A stretch of DNA of 64,000 nucleotides from Thereva unica (GCA_949987705.1 OX465282.1:7924501-7988500), one strand, 5' to 3'; positions 1-11,004 are shown, counted from the stretch's first letter. Notes: generated by a model from the letters alone, not told the origin. Program-made: numbers and translations.

Positions 1-842
1 AGCCAATGCCAGTGTTTCTAATTTAAATTGAAAATTTATTGGTGCCAGAAATTGTACAAATTTTTTAGTAGGAATTCAAGTGAATAAAAAAATTGTTAAG
101 CAATTGTATTAAAATACGGGATTTCGAAATTTTATTATAGGATGAATGAGTACAATTCATTTCTGCAGGATTATAATAAATTTGTTGCCCAAAAGAAAAA
201 TGATAATCAAGTTTTCAGGTCATTATTTAAGCAATCTAGAGTATTTTTATTTGTACATTAGAAAAAATAGAAACTTTTTTTTTGTTTTAATGTTTTTTAT
301 TTAAATATAATTTTTTTAATTTATTCGTGGCATTTATTTATATGTATATAAGAAAGTTGTTGTTTTTATATTGATAAATTAATTAAAAAAAAAATATGCT
401 TGTAAAATTTTTGTATTTTCTAATTGTATTTTGTTTGAAAAAAAGCGTGAAATCATATAGTTTTAATATATTTTGTTTTTTATATTAAAGTTGTTGTTAT
501 TTTGTTTTTAATTTTAAGATTTTATGCGAATTTATGTATGATCAGGATCAACATTTTATTTAAAGATACAACATTTAAAAAAAATGGCTTAAAAGAGCTA
601 AATAAATATCATACACTATTGCTATATTCCTAGTCGACTACGAAGCCTGAAAAATTCACACTCTAGTAGAATTGACAAACAAACTCATTAATATTTTTAT
701 TTATATTTTTTGTTTGAATTATTTAGACATAATTAATTAACAGAAAATGCCTCCTGTATGTAAAATGAATTATTATGAATTTTTGATTTATGTAGACAAA
801 TATGTCTGAACTAGCAAATAGACACCAACAAACTTACTTCGT
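1..842. other. AT-rich intergenic DNA, no gene seen
   Basis: Very AT-rich sequence with many T and A runs and no open frame of note. It ends at the T run that begins the first SINE. I recognise no element or gene here. Confidence 0.6.
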
Positions 843-1303
843 CTATTTTTTTTTTTTTTTTATGTGACAGACTAGAGGCTTAGGGAAAGTCCCTTTGTAC
901 TGTCGACAATCTATTTTTTCGTATAGAGTGAATGGCGAACAGCAGCTCTAGCCGGAAGATAGAGAGAAGAGAAGGAAGTAACTGTCACAACCTAGCCGCG
1001 ATATTTTATTCCACCTACTCACAACCATTTCGCGACTCTGACATCGGAGCATCGAGAACAACTCGCTGGAGTGTTATGCCTCCTGAAACGAGTTGAATCT
1101 CATCAACCAACCGATGGCATACGCTTGGTGGAGCGGGGAAGGACTAGGGAAGGCTATGACAGGGGAATCAGGAATGTAAAGAGGGAAGAAGAAAGAAGGA
1201 AAGTTAGGTGGGAAAGGCGAAGGACCATGGCGCCGCCGGGATTCGAACCCGGGACCTCTGGGGATAGCAGTCAGGCGCCTTACCTCTAGACTACCGAGGC
1301 CCC
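843..1303 (-). mobile_element. tRNA-headed SINE, near full length (copy S1)
   Basis: Read on the minus strand it starts with a tRNA-like head at about 1303-1228. The head has a clear B box (GGGTTCGAATCCC) and an A-box-like TAGTCTAGAGG. The body runs leftward to an A-rich tail, seen as the T run at 846-861. A second copy lies at 19519-19962, with the same head, the same body (for example GAGTGTTATGCCTCCTGAAA) and the same tail (TTTTTATGTGA on the plus strand). The acceptor and anticodon stems pair poorly, so this is a SINE head and not a tRNA gene. The tail resembles the 3' end of the LINE at 57.2 kb. No convincing target duplication was found. Confidence 0.88.
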
Positions 1304-1640
1304 TATAATCTATAATCAACAAATTAATTCATAAGATCTGTACAAGATCAATAACGACTTTATGCTATGTTGATTTATTAGAATACTAACTGGGACCCGT
1401 TACGCCTCGCTGCACCCATAAGCCAATAGTAGCCAATAAAAACAATTGATTTGGTATTTTTCGAGATATGAATTTTATACAAACAAAGTTACTCAAAGAA
1501 CGGGTACATGTAAAATTAATGCAAATCCACAAAATGTAACTATTCATAATCTCTAACCAAAGAATCAATTATTATTTCTGTAAAATTTCGAGGCATTAGA
1601 TTCAATATGCTTTTATATTAAGTTTGATCAGTAGAATACA
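1304..1640. other. Short intergenic stretch with a local direct repeat
   Basis: The segment near 1463-1515 (GAGATATGAATTTTATACA and the following CAAAGAACGGGTACATG) recurs near 1677-1722 just before the tandem array. The array therefore appears to have an older, diverged edge. No gene seen. Confidence 0.5.
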
Positions 1641-1679
1641 ATAAGCAATGTAGAATCCAATAAAAACTATCCATTGAGA

Positions 1680-2405
1680 TATGAATTTTACACAGATGAA
1701 GTGCTTCAAAGAACGGGTACATGGGTCTTGAAAAGGCCGCCATCAACGGTAGTAGAGATCTGAGTATACTACATTGCTTACTGTATTCTACTTATCATAA
1801 CCTTTCATTTGATACCCTTGTCGAGGGGGTTCGGAAGAAAGTGGTAGTCCGCCCTCTTAAGACGGCCGCTATGAGTCTAATGGTAGATTGAGTATTCTAT
1901 ATTGCTTATTGTATTCTACTTGTCATACCCTCTCATTTGATACCCAATGTCGAGGGGATTGTGAAAAAGTGGTAATCCGCCCTCTTGAGAGGGTATATTG
2001 AGTATACGATGTTGCTTATTGTATTCTAATTATCATACTCTCTCATTTGATACCCATGTCGAGAGAGTTGAGAAGAAAGTGGTAATCCGTCCTCTTGAGA
2101 CGACCGCCATGGATCTAATGGTAGATTGAGTATACTACAATTCTTATTGCATTCTACTTACCATACCCTTTCATTTGATACCTATGTCGGGGGGTTGTGA
2201 AGAAAGTGTTAGTCCGTCCTCTTGAGACGGCCGCCATGGATCTAACGGTATATTGAGTATACGATATTGCTTATTGTATTCTAATTATCATACTCTTTCA
2301 TTTGATACCCATATCGAGGGGGTTGTGAAGAAAGTGATAATCCGCCCTCTTGAGACGGCCGCCATGGATCTAACGTATATTGAGTATACTATATTGCTTA
2401 TTCAG
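1680..2405. repeat. Tandem array, about 128-bp unit, five to six copies
   Basis: The phrase CATTTGATACC starts at about 1806, 1934, 2044, 2172 and 2299. The spacings are 128, 110, 128 and 127 bp. Each unit also has a GAAGAAAGTGGTAGTCCGCC-like phrase, a GAGACGGCCGCCATGGATC-like phrase and a GAGTATAC-like phrase. The 110-bp unit lacks about 18 bp around the GACGGCCGCC part. A degraded partial unit lies at the left edge. Small ORFs here only reflect the repeat and are not genes. Confidence 0.88.
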
Positions 2406-2554
2406 TTTAGTTTCAATAGCGTCATGGCTTACCTATTGTTTGATAGCTGCGTAAATTTGAAAATTTCATTAAACGGAATGATTCAATTTAATTCCATTTT
2501 TACATTTATGAAGCTGTCAAACAATAGGTAGGCCATGAAGCTATACAAACTAAA
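2406..2554. mobile_element. Palindromic MITE-like hairpin
   Basis: Two arms of about 52 bp at 2406-2457 and 2503-2554 are inverted copies with about 80-85 percent identity. They share GGCNTACCTATTGTTTGA, and about 45 bp lies between them. The element abuts the tandem array. No target duplication could be assigned, so the superfamily is open. Confidence 0.75.
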
Positions 2555-2559
2555 ATAAA

Positions 2560-3553
2560 ATGAAAATTCCTAAAATTACCATTTTTTTTTTAGATTTTTT
2601 AGCTATTTCTTTTGGTTAAAGGTATAAAAAATAGAATACGACCTATTCTCAGACCTACCAAATATACACAAAATTTTTTTATAGATATAGATGAGATGTA
2701 TGCATGAAAGTAGAGAGTAGTTTGGTCAAAGAATCGTTTTAAGTTTTAGTAATAATGTCCTAAAAGTCCTAAAAGTTTGTTCCGATGTAAACAAATATAT
2801 GGTATTATAACATAGTAACTGAAGTCCCATTACATAAAGTTTTGTTTCGATTTTTGTAATATTTCTGGGCTTCATGCAATTTTTTTTTTTGAGACTGTTA
2901 AAATGGCCAATTTTCGTGTAGGATACCACCTGATGCCGATTTAGATAACTATTAGGGTACACATTAGTTCACAACCTGTTCGCCCATGTTTACCGATATT
3001 GCCATTTATGTTAAATCATTATTTCATAGGAAGTTGGAAAATACTGGAACGGTTGGCAGTAAAAACCTTAGTGGAGAGGTGACAATACACAGTGAATTCA
3101 AAGCCGACTTACTGGCGTCGGCCTCGAATTCTTCTCTGCTCGGCACTGGTGGAACACTCCGTACCCAAAGTATTCCAAACACTCTATGGACGAATCTTTT
3201 TCAGAACTCGTGAGATAGTGCATCAAAGAACTCGATTACAACAAAAACCATACCAAAAAAAGGTGACTCGAATAACCCCTCGAACTACCACTCTAAAGCA
3301 TTACTTATATTTTCTCCAAAATCATGGAAACGATAATCTAAAATTCAACCTTATATTAAGTAACAAACAGGACGCTTTTAGAAACCAAGGCCCACTGGTG
3401 AACTTTTAGTGTGACTTACAAAACAAACTCAACCAAAGTTTGCATCGATTCCGGACACAAGCACCGTGCTGATTCAACACACCTGTCTGTGAACATTGGC
3501 GGATGGGCCATAAGACGAACCGAAAAATTTCCCTGTGGGCCGGCTGAAAGTGC
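2560..3553. other. Intergenic DNA, no recognised gene
   Basis: AT-rich with a T run near 2881. Overlapping small frames at 2986-3213 and 3092-3409 have no recognisable motif and no splice-supported structure. I treat them as chance. Confidence 0.5.
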
Positions 3554-3758
3554 GCCTAAGTCATGGGTGGGCAACCTTTTTATAACCGGGCCAAAATAAA
3601 CTTTACGTTTTTTCCGCGGGCCGTAGTAGTTAAATGAGATCTTCTTATGACCTGTAATTTTTTAATCTGCATTTGAAGTGAAAGATCTTTAATGTGGTAA
3701 ATTACACTATCCATCACTCGGTCCTAAACTCAAAAAGGTTTGTGTCTTGTTTTTTCTC

Positions 3759-3957
3759 CTTTTTTTATGTTGCTTGGTCAAGCTCAGGGATCACCCTTTG
3801 TACCACTAGTTCGTCATATCGTTTAAACCATAGTGCAATGTCTAGTAGTAAGCTTGACCTGAAGGATAAAAAAGAAAGTATAGATTAGGAGTCTAGAGGG
3901 TGCGTGAGTGGATGATGATGAGCCTTGGATTTGAACTTTGAGATGTTATATAAGTTC
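3759..3957 (-). mobile_element. SINE 3' part (copy S2)
   Basis: It starts at a T run and continues with phrases shared with the copy at 58553: CACCCTTTGTACCACTAG, GTGTCTAGTAGTAAGCTTGA-like and GTCTAG. On the minus strand this is the A-tailed SINE 3' half. The tRNA-like head is absent. It abuts the Copia scrap that starts near 3958. Confidence 0.75.
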
Positions 3958-4204
3958 GGAAACAGCTAAACCTGGAGAGTTGACGTCTACTGATATTTGC
4001 GGACCTTTTGCTGAGTCCATTCACTAAAAAGTAAGTAAGTTGTTTTCGATGTGGGTGCAAAAGAAGTCTGAAGTTAAAGATATGTTAAAACAGATAATGG
4101 TACAAGGAAAAACTCTCGGTCATCCAATGGAGGAGTTATTAAGTGATAATGGTGGAATTTTCGACAACGACCAAATTAAAAAAATTCTGGAGCTGGCTTT
4201 CAAC
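3958..4204 (+). pseudogene. Copia-like integrase core fragment
   Basis: One frame reads KPGELTSTDICGPF, then after a stop KKSEVKDMLKQ and ELLSDNGGIFDND. The DICGP block and the SDNGG block are the first and second catalytic Asp regions of Ty1/Copia integrases. Normal spacing between them is shortened and a stop codon lies after about 22 codons. The Glu of the DDE triad is not reached. The fragment lies inside the hAT-like unit and has no LTRs. Function is lost. Confidence 0.75.
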
Positions 4205-4699
4205 GGTGCGTGATTTTGCTGATTATCACGCACGGCCGACGTTCACGGATAGCTACGTACCGCACCAGGCAGGCAGTGGAAATCAGCTTGAGAATTAAAT
4301 TGACTACATAGAGGTTTAGAGTGCCGTACTCGCGTGAGAAAACGGGGGCACGAAGGAGGAACACCAAACGATAGTGGAAATTACAAGGACTTTTAAGTAT
4401 TCCAGAAGAGAACAATTTTTTTTGTCAGTTTCAGGAGTAATGGGTGAAGAAAATGTCAAATGGTACTTCGAAATCCTGAGATTCAGAAGGACGCAATGGA
4501 TGCCAGTTCAATATCAGTACGAAATTATGAGCATATGTACATGTTGCTATATGCGATTAATTTTCAATTTAAACTAGACAAATTACATCAAAAAATATTT
4601 AGTTATAATTTATTCTATAGTTCTCGCGGGCCGGATAGAAACTTTTCACGGGCCATGGTCGACCCGCGGGCCGGGGGTTGCGCACCGTTGGTCTAAGTG

Positions 4700-6230
4700 A
4701 TCTACAAACCTATTTTCATAAACATTTACTTACCGAAAATAAAGAACCGGAATGAATTATTCATTTTCTTAACAAATTTTTGTAGGATTTTTGTACTTTT
4801 TTTCTGTATTTTACACTATTATTTGCCTATATAATTAATCAGCAAAAAATTGAGTTTTTATATATCTTCTTTCGACTGCCCATAAATAACTCTCAAACTT
4901 TTATGTTTTGTTTATTTTGTGGTATAGATGTTTTCAAACTCCGTGATATTTGGCGCATGCTGGGGTGCAAAGCTCTTAAAAATGCTTAAAAGCTTCCTTT
5001 AGCTCCTCCTATCGAATCACTTGTTTTCAGTTAATCAGCCACGACTGCGTATTGCTAGAGGGAGGTGTGTTTTTCTGGCGTTTTATGATTATTTAAAAAA
5101 TTTACAAATTCCGAATGAAAAACGTCGTAACACCCTGCAAATGTATATTTTAGCCATATCCGGAAATTAATAAAAGGGTCGACAAATATTATTTCCCGGG
5201 CAGGGCATTAACCAGTTTCTTAAGAGAAGCAATTGAATTGCATCGAAGTTATATGTAAACCGAAAATTATTATAAAGGGCATTTTCACCCAAAAGCTGTT
5301 GTTCAACAATGAATTTGCCCTCGAACACAAGAAAATTTAAAAGGAGCCACTGTAACAGCACTGATAAAACCTGCCTTGTTTAAATTGGCAAAAGGGTTTA
5401 CTTCTTTAGTAACAATACAATTTCACTTTTTATTTACCTCAATATGGTACAATATCAAAACTCAACAGAAAACCTCATATTTCATTAGTGAAAACCCACC
5501 AAGAATAATGCAACGAAAGAAAAGTAACCATTAAAAAAAAATACAATCCACCATTCCTGTCACCGGGGTCCCACTCAAAAAAGCAATATGGACATGCGCA
5601 CGTAGATACCCATCGGTAGAGAGAGAGCATTTATGATGATATTCAATGGATTACTTAATGTCATCGTAAAGAAGTTTGCTAAAGTCGGTCGAAATGGACA
5701 CAAGCCCACATGTGGATTAATCGATTTCATCCCAAAAGGGAAGTAAATTAAGACAAGGACAAAATTGATATCTAAAAGATTCGATATAAGGGAAAATGGG
5801 TTTTTGAACTTTTCTTCCGTGGATGTAGAGAATCGATCCATTCAGATGTCAATAATAGTTCTATAAGAGTAAAATGGTCACCTTTGGTCTTTTTCCGTGA
5901 ATTTTCTTTCATGTGGCCCGCATTTAGATCTTGTTGAGAGCGCTGTGTTTGTTTTTTTCCGTGTTAGATTGTTCAGAAATGATTCTGTTAGAGATGGGCT
6001 GTGCTGTCTTTCTAATTGATGACATTATGTCGCAATTGTTGATCTGAAATGATAGCATAGTAGATATAGTTTTAGGAATTGTATTATATTTTTGAAAATA
6101 TTTTATGATCATGACGCTTTAGTTCCGGTTAAGTTTTTAGGATTTTTTGCTGCAGATTCACAAAATTGGGCAATTTTTAATTCACTCGCCCCGACTACCA
6201 CTAAAACCTACTGAATTCGGAGATTGAACA
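4700..6230. other. Intergenic DNA, no recognised gene
   Basis: Two minus-strand frames (5167-5361 and 5575-5841) show no motif I recognise and no supporting signals. No repeat family from elsewhere in the window was seen here. Confidence 0.5.
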
Positions 6231-6288
6231 GGAGATTACCACCTTGTTTACATATAATGTGGTTGCAGGAAATAATGAAAGGGATGAA

Positions 6289-6379
6289 AGAAGAAAAATT
6301 TTCCGGCTAAGAAAAGTGGCGAAGAACCACGGGTCTGCGGGAAATCGAACCACGGATCTATGGATGGTAGAAGCTAGAC
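6289..6379 (-). mobile_element. Degenerate SINE head, interrupted (copy S3)
   Basis: On the minus strand a B-box-like GGTTCGATTTCCC is followed by body sequence related to the SINE at 1200. The head appears to resume at about 7951 (CTTAGACC) after a hAT-like insertion that begins at 6380. Divergence is high. Confidence 0.55.
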
Positions 6380-7950
6380 CAGTGGTCGGCAAACTCATCA
6401 GTCAACAGAGCCAAATATCAATAGCACAATGATTGAAATATATTTTGGGAGCCAAATTTTTTAAATATTACCTATATAGGTAGGTACATTGCTATTAACT
6501 TAATTAAGGTAAGTTCCTAAGCTGAATTTCGCTAAACACATCCTCAATATGATATTGTATGTTCCCAGAGGTGGGCCCCTTTCCATTCGTACTCGTTTTG
6601 CATACCTGTTTGGTCTATCTTTTTTCTTCATCCAATGTCCAAACAATCTCAACATACGTTTCTCAGCTCACGAAACTACATCTTCGTTCACTACACAACT
6701 CTTGGGTGAATGGTCAACCAGTGGGTATAAACAGGCTTCTCGCGAACGGTTCCTACCGATGCCCGGGCAAGGTTGGTCTGTACAAGTGCCTTACTCTGGT
6801 ATGCGGCAGTGCCTAGGCGGACTTTATTTCCCGCTTTATTCGTGGGAGCGAGATGAACAAAAATATGGAAGACCACGGACTACGAACCTTTCCCCCTTCT
6901 GGAAAGCCTGGTCTGGCTTGGCGAGTATCAGCCAAAGTACTTCAAAGTCAAGCAATGCATGCCAGGAGTCCCCAGCCACAGTGACAATAGCACATCTGAG
7001 CAGAGAATGAGGCCGCCGGTACCATTTCGAATAAGGATGAAACCAACAAAGCAAAATTTTAAGTATTCTTTGAGAAGTGCAAAATGCCCCAGAATGCACT
7101 AAAAGGAAGATCCCGAGAAGATAGCTCAGCGCCTACAAATAATGACCACAAAGGAAAAAACTCTCAAGTCGGTGCAGTTTCTACTTCAGGAGCCCAACAA
7201 TTAGGCTCAACTGGTTCCAAGCCAATGAACAAAGTAGTTAAGGACTAGTGGCACTAACTGATGCTAATTCTAGTACCGGTAGACTCCCGGATCTTCTCTG
7301 CGCCAACATCGAGGTCAAATTATCAGAGATAGTCAAACGGCTTCATCTAACGAAGAGGCTGACTCCGAGCTCAGTGAGCACTTGGATGAACTAAGAGTCA
7401 TCGAGATTGAGAGAGAGTTATCATCTACAAGTTCAGATGCAGCGGTTTACAATGTAATATCATGGAAACTGGCGGCCCGTACCACCCTCCCGGCTGCGTG
7501 GAGCGGGTTGTTGGGTCGAGAAGATCTATTGGCACAGTAATATACTGCGCTCTTTACCACAGGAATTGGTATCAGGACCTACCGACTACATGGTATATCC
7601 GGATCCCTACCAAAGAAGAACAGGAATATTTCCAACCTGAAAAGGACCATGATGTTGTCTTGAAACAGACGGATCCGAATCAGAGTCGGGTGAAGGAGCT
7701 GGAGGGTTTTCCCCATTAATTAACTTGCAAAAAAGTATCCTCTCGCCAGCGTTTTTCAGGCAGAACTTCTGGCAATTTTCAAACTTCATGCCTGACTAGC
7801 AATACAGTCAAATCCAAATCAGGGTAAATCGGCCGAAAACCGACTTCAGTGCATGAGCCATCCCCACATGGTATTTTGTGGAAGAGCCACGTTTAGAGGG
7901 CCAAAGAGCCACATGAGGCTCGCGAGCCGCAGTTTGCTGACCACTTCCTG
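6380..7950. mobile_element. hAT-like element inserted in a SINE head
   Basis: The left end is CAGTGGTCGGCAAACT. The inverted right end, from about 7943 inward, is AGTGGTCAGCAAACT. GAGCCAAA and GAGCCACAT phrases just inside both ends are characteristic of a widespread hAT family. Flanks AGCTAGAC (6372-6379) and TCTTAGAC (7951-7958) agree at 6 of 8 positions with TA in the middle. About 4 extra bases sit between the right terminus and the duplication. The interior frames at 6549-7010 and 7331-7490 are not recognised. No transposase motif was seen. Confidence 0.72.
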
Positions 7951-8109
7951 TCTTAGACCATCAATTTGGGTATTTTTAATATCATATGACATTTCGATTT
8001 TTTATGACAAAACGACGCAACTTATAAAGGAAATGGACGCAATCATTAAAGGCTACTTCAAGCTTTCAAGCGCAAGAAAAAACGAGAGATGGGAAAACTG
8101 AGAGGGTAA

Positions 8110-9050
8110 GATCTTAAGCAAATTAGAGTGTTTTATTGTTAAGAGAAGATCGTTAATAAAAACGATAAATAAAAGTGGCCCAAGAATACAACCCTGCGGA
8201 ACGCCATTGGTAAGTAGGCCAATGGTGGAACGAGACTGATCGAGCTTAACTATTTGAGAGCGGTTGGTTAAAAAGCTATGCAAAGCATATGAGCAGTCGG
8301 GAAATGACGGAATTGAGAAGAAAGTTTTGCCAGAAGTAGAAAGTGATTGACACTATCAAGAGCTTTTGAAAAGTGAAGCAACAATAAACAATAAACGTGT
8401 TGTTCGTCAAGAGAGCTGCGCATATCATTTGTTACTTTAAGGCCACTAATACACGAGGGATCATGGTTCTGGAGCAAAAGTTTTTCTGAGCAAGGGAGGC
8501 GTGCGGAGATGAAATAAGTGGAGAGTTTCGTGCTTCGGTGGAGACTTTTGTGCTCCTTCTTTCGAACTGCGAACACCGGAAGCACGCACTCACACAAATA
8601 AGAAAATAATACGTTGCCATGGAGTTAAAAATTATAAACATTCAAACAGTCACCAATTAACAATGGAAAAATATGCTGCCGCTGCAGCTGCAGTTGAAAT
8701 CACCAACGCACTATTTTCTTCTATTATGATATCTAATTTTTAATTGATTTAGTTAAACACCCGACCAGATTTAAATAAACACCCGACCAGAGTCAAAATA
8801 TTTGACATCTCACTAATACAAGCAATCATTGCGTAGCAACACAAAAGCTGCTTCCTTTGCTATTGCTCCGCGTTTTTCAGGAAACTTGCAGCAAAGCTTT
8901 TGGTTCCAGAACCACGATCCCTCGTGTATGAATGGCCTAAGAAGGAGTTCAGTTTCACAACTATGTTGTTTTGGGAAACCAAATTGCCATACATTTATAA
9001 ATTGTCTATATAAAAAGTCTTTCACAGAACTCAAAGATTGGAATCGCTAT
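8110..9050 (-). pseudogene. LINE reverse transcriptase fragment, Jockey/CR1-like, split by an insertion
   Basis: On the minus strand, from 9034 downward, QFGFPKQHSCETELL matches the first reverse transcriptase block. After the inserted element at 8441-8937 the frame continues with VTNDMRSSLDEQ and FSKALDSVNHFLLLAKLS. A conserved GVPQGCILGPLLFIVFINDLL-type block follows near 8150-8210. The copy stops near 8110, before the YADD motif. The catalytic block normally FSKAFD reads FSKALD. This is a dead fragment of a non-LTR retrotransposon. Confidence 0.88.
8441..8937. mobile_element. Harbinger-like non-autonomous element, 497 bp, TSD TAA
   Basis: Terminal inverted repeats of about 36 bp start GGCCACTAATACACGAGGGA on the left and GGCCATTCATACACGAGGGA on the right strand. 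Both ends are flanked by TAA (8438-8440 and 8938-8940), the TWA-type duplication of PIF/Harbinger. Removing the element plus one TAA puts the two halves of the host LINE reverse transcriptase in one frame, which independently supports the exact boundaries. The interior has a short direct repeat (AACACCCGACCAGA, twice near 8756-8790) and no transposase. Confidence 0.88.
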
Positions 9051-9059
9051 TAGTTTTTT

Positions 9060-9850
9060 GAGAACCCTAGCCAAAAAAGAAGTATATACTAATAGACCGG
9101 AAATCGGAAGTAGTAGTGGGAGAAGAGCTCTTGGGTATAGGTCTAACTAAAAGAAGCGCTTCCAGGAAGTGGTGATACACTGAGGCAAGAATTGAATATA
9201 TGAGTTAGAATAGGCCAAAAACATGGTAATATAATTATTAGAAACCTGGGTGAAATATTATCACTACCAGTGGCTAGATAGAGCTATTGGAGGGATTAGC
9301 CTGCTCAGTCATTTGGTTAGAAATAAAATATTGGTTAAGGTTTTTTAGTGTCAATACCGAAATTGCGCAAGTTTTTCCATACAGTTTTCAGTGAAAGGGA
9401 CGGATCAAGATTAAGGCCGTAAAAATTACGTTTGCCGTTATTGCTATCGTTACGGGGTTGTCATTGTTTTTCTTTTTATTAGGCGTCGGTATTCTTTTTT
9501 TTGCCTATAGTCCTAGCTTCGAGATATAGTCAATATAGAGCATTCATTTTAATTACAAAATATCGCATATTAGATTTTTGAACAATCATAACTTAAAAGA
9601 GATGCATGAAACTGAATATCTCAATGGGTCATTGACTTGGCTCTTGCCAGTAAATTCGTCAGTTCCAGAAAATTGAACTGACACGTCTCATGAGAGCTAT
9701 CAATGTCTGACCACAGACATATAAAGTTTGACTAGAGAGCTTCTTCCTCGGAAGTAAGCTGTATAAGAGATCTACAAACTTTAATAACCTTAGTGATCAC
9801 AGGAAGGTCAGTACAGGGTACGTGGGCTTCACCACTTCAACCAATCAACC
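9060..9850. other. Intergenic DNA, no recognised gene
   Basis: No open frame or family repeat seen. It may include further decayed upstream parts of the LINE, but no motif supports that. Confidence 0.45.
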
Positions 9851-9858
9851 ACCATATG

Positions 9859-10713
9859 CAGAGCCGGCGTTTGTAATTTTTACGCCCGGTGCAGTATGTC
9901 ATATTGCGCCCCCATTATTTTTTTTGCAAGCAATGGAAAAATACGCAAACACTCTTCAGAGTTCCCTTAATATATGGAAATAAAGATACGAGCAATCTTT
10001 TTCATTTTTTTCTTAAATTGCGCCCGGTGCAAAAACACCGATTACACCTATGAAAGCGTCGCCCCTGCCTTGGTCCAATCAGGATTTGCTTCGCTAACTT
10101 GCTTTTATGCTGAGTTTACTTACGGTTAAACTTCACAAAACTCATCCTCTAATGCTCCACGATGTTAGCTGCACTTCCCCTGCACTATTTTCAGCACAAT
10201 CTTGGGCTCCGAATATTTATAGTACTATACATTCGAATCTCCATAATAGAAGGTGTCTACCTATGTCGTTCTCCAAACCTTCATATTTCAAAGAATAATA
10301 GGTGGCCACTGCACTGCATGTATTAGTTTCTACGGTAAGTTCTTGCATAGAAAAAAGAATAGTCCACTTAACAGCCTTACCGAACATAGAAGGCGCTTTC
10401 AACAACTTTATAACAGAGGCGATCCAGGTGTTTCTCGCCGAATTAGGAAAACTAATACGAATTACTAATCTAGAACTATGGCATCGTGCCAGCTAAGAAA
10501 AGATAGACGACGAAATCACACGAACTAAATGGAATTGGGTTGGCCACACCATATAGAAGACAAGGCACATATGGTGCATTTCCTGTAATATATGACAATG
10601 AAGGCACGGGAACACTATCAATTTTTTTTTCGATGTTTCATTTTTAAATCTTAATTTCTGAAATTGCGCCCGGTGCAAGTGCACCATTTGCACCTATGAA
10701 AGCGTCGCCCCTG
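9859..10713 (+). mobile_element. hAT-A family element, copy A1, with a duplicated right end
   Basis: The left end is CAGAGCCGGCGTTTG and the right end is GAAAGCGTCGCCCCTG. Perfect 8-bp duplications ACCATATG flank it (9851-9858 and 10714-10721). An additional complete right end lies inside, ending at 10067. The segment 10068-10585 then precedes the true right end, and it is shared with copy A5 (58818-59644), for example AGGATTTGCTTC and GAAGGCGCTTTCAACAAC. The outer unit therefore moved as one. No intact transposase is visible. A minus frame at 10217-10405 lies in the shared segment and is not recognised. Confidence 0.9.
10500..10560 (+). pseudogene. Possible RTE-like LINE C-terminal scrap
   Basis: A short frame reads TKWNWVGHTI, like the KWRWIGHTLR motif near the C-terminus of RTE-type LINE proteins. 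The related KWNWIGHTLR occurs at 28.1 kb. It is short, lies inside hAT-A copy A1 and is supported only by that motif. Confidence 0.35.
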
Positions 10714-11004
10714 ACCATATGATACATTGAAGCTAAAAATTATGGTTACCACATTCGTAATCGTTAAGTTCTAGGGTGAAAAATGTAATACAGTAACAAT
10801 GTGACATCTTCCAACCTGCTCCACCACGAAAATTAACAGTGGTCAAAGCAGGTCATATCTATGCTCTAGATTCCAATGATACCAAGACTAGCTTGAACTT
10901 TTTTGGTAAAGAAGACTGTGTTTACTATGTTTGAACTGTATTGTGGTTGTCACTTTTGATGACAAGTGGCGAAGTGAGACAAAAATGCTAACTGATATTT
11001 CTAA

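Larger units (their letters stand above)
3562..4690. mobile_element. hAT-like non-autonomous element with nested scraps
   Basis: The left end reads CATGGGTGGGCAACC. The inverted right end reads CAACGGTGCGCAACC, so about 12 of 15 bases agree. Flanking 8-mers GCCTAAGT (3554-3561) and GTCTAAGT (4691-4698) match at 7 of 8 positions and fit the nnnTAnnn pattern known for Buster-type hATs. GC-rich GGGCC phrases just inside both ends are typical of this kind of hAT. The interior holds a SINE tail and a Copia integrase scrap and no hAT transposase. Confidence 0.78.

Noticed and set aside
1228..1303. tRNA gene on the minus strand (also at 19890-19962 and 43180-43241)
   Set aside because: The B box is perfect, but the acceptor and anticodon stems do not pair well and each copy is joined to the same repeated body and A-rich tail. 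These are SINE heads.
1680..2405. CRISPR-like repeat array
   Set aside because: The whole 128-bp unit repeats, with no unique spacers, in animal DNA. It is an ordinary tandem repeat.
6549..7010. 153-codon plus-strand frame as hAT transposase
   Set aside because: It lies inside the hAT-like unit but shows no hAT dimerisation motif, zinc finger or catalytic block.
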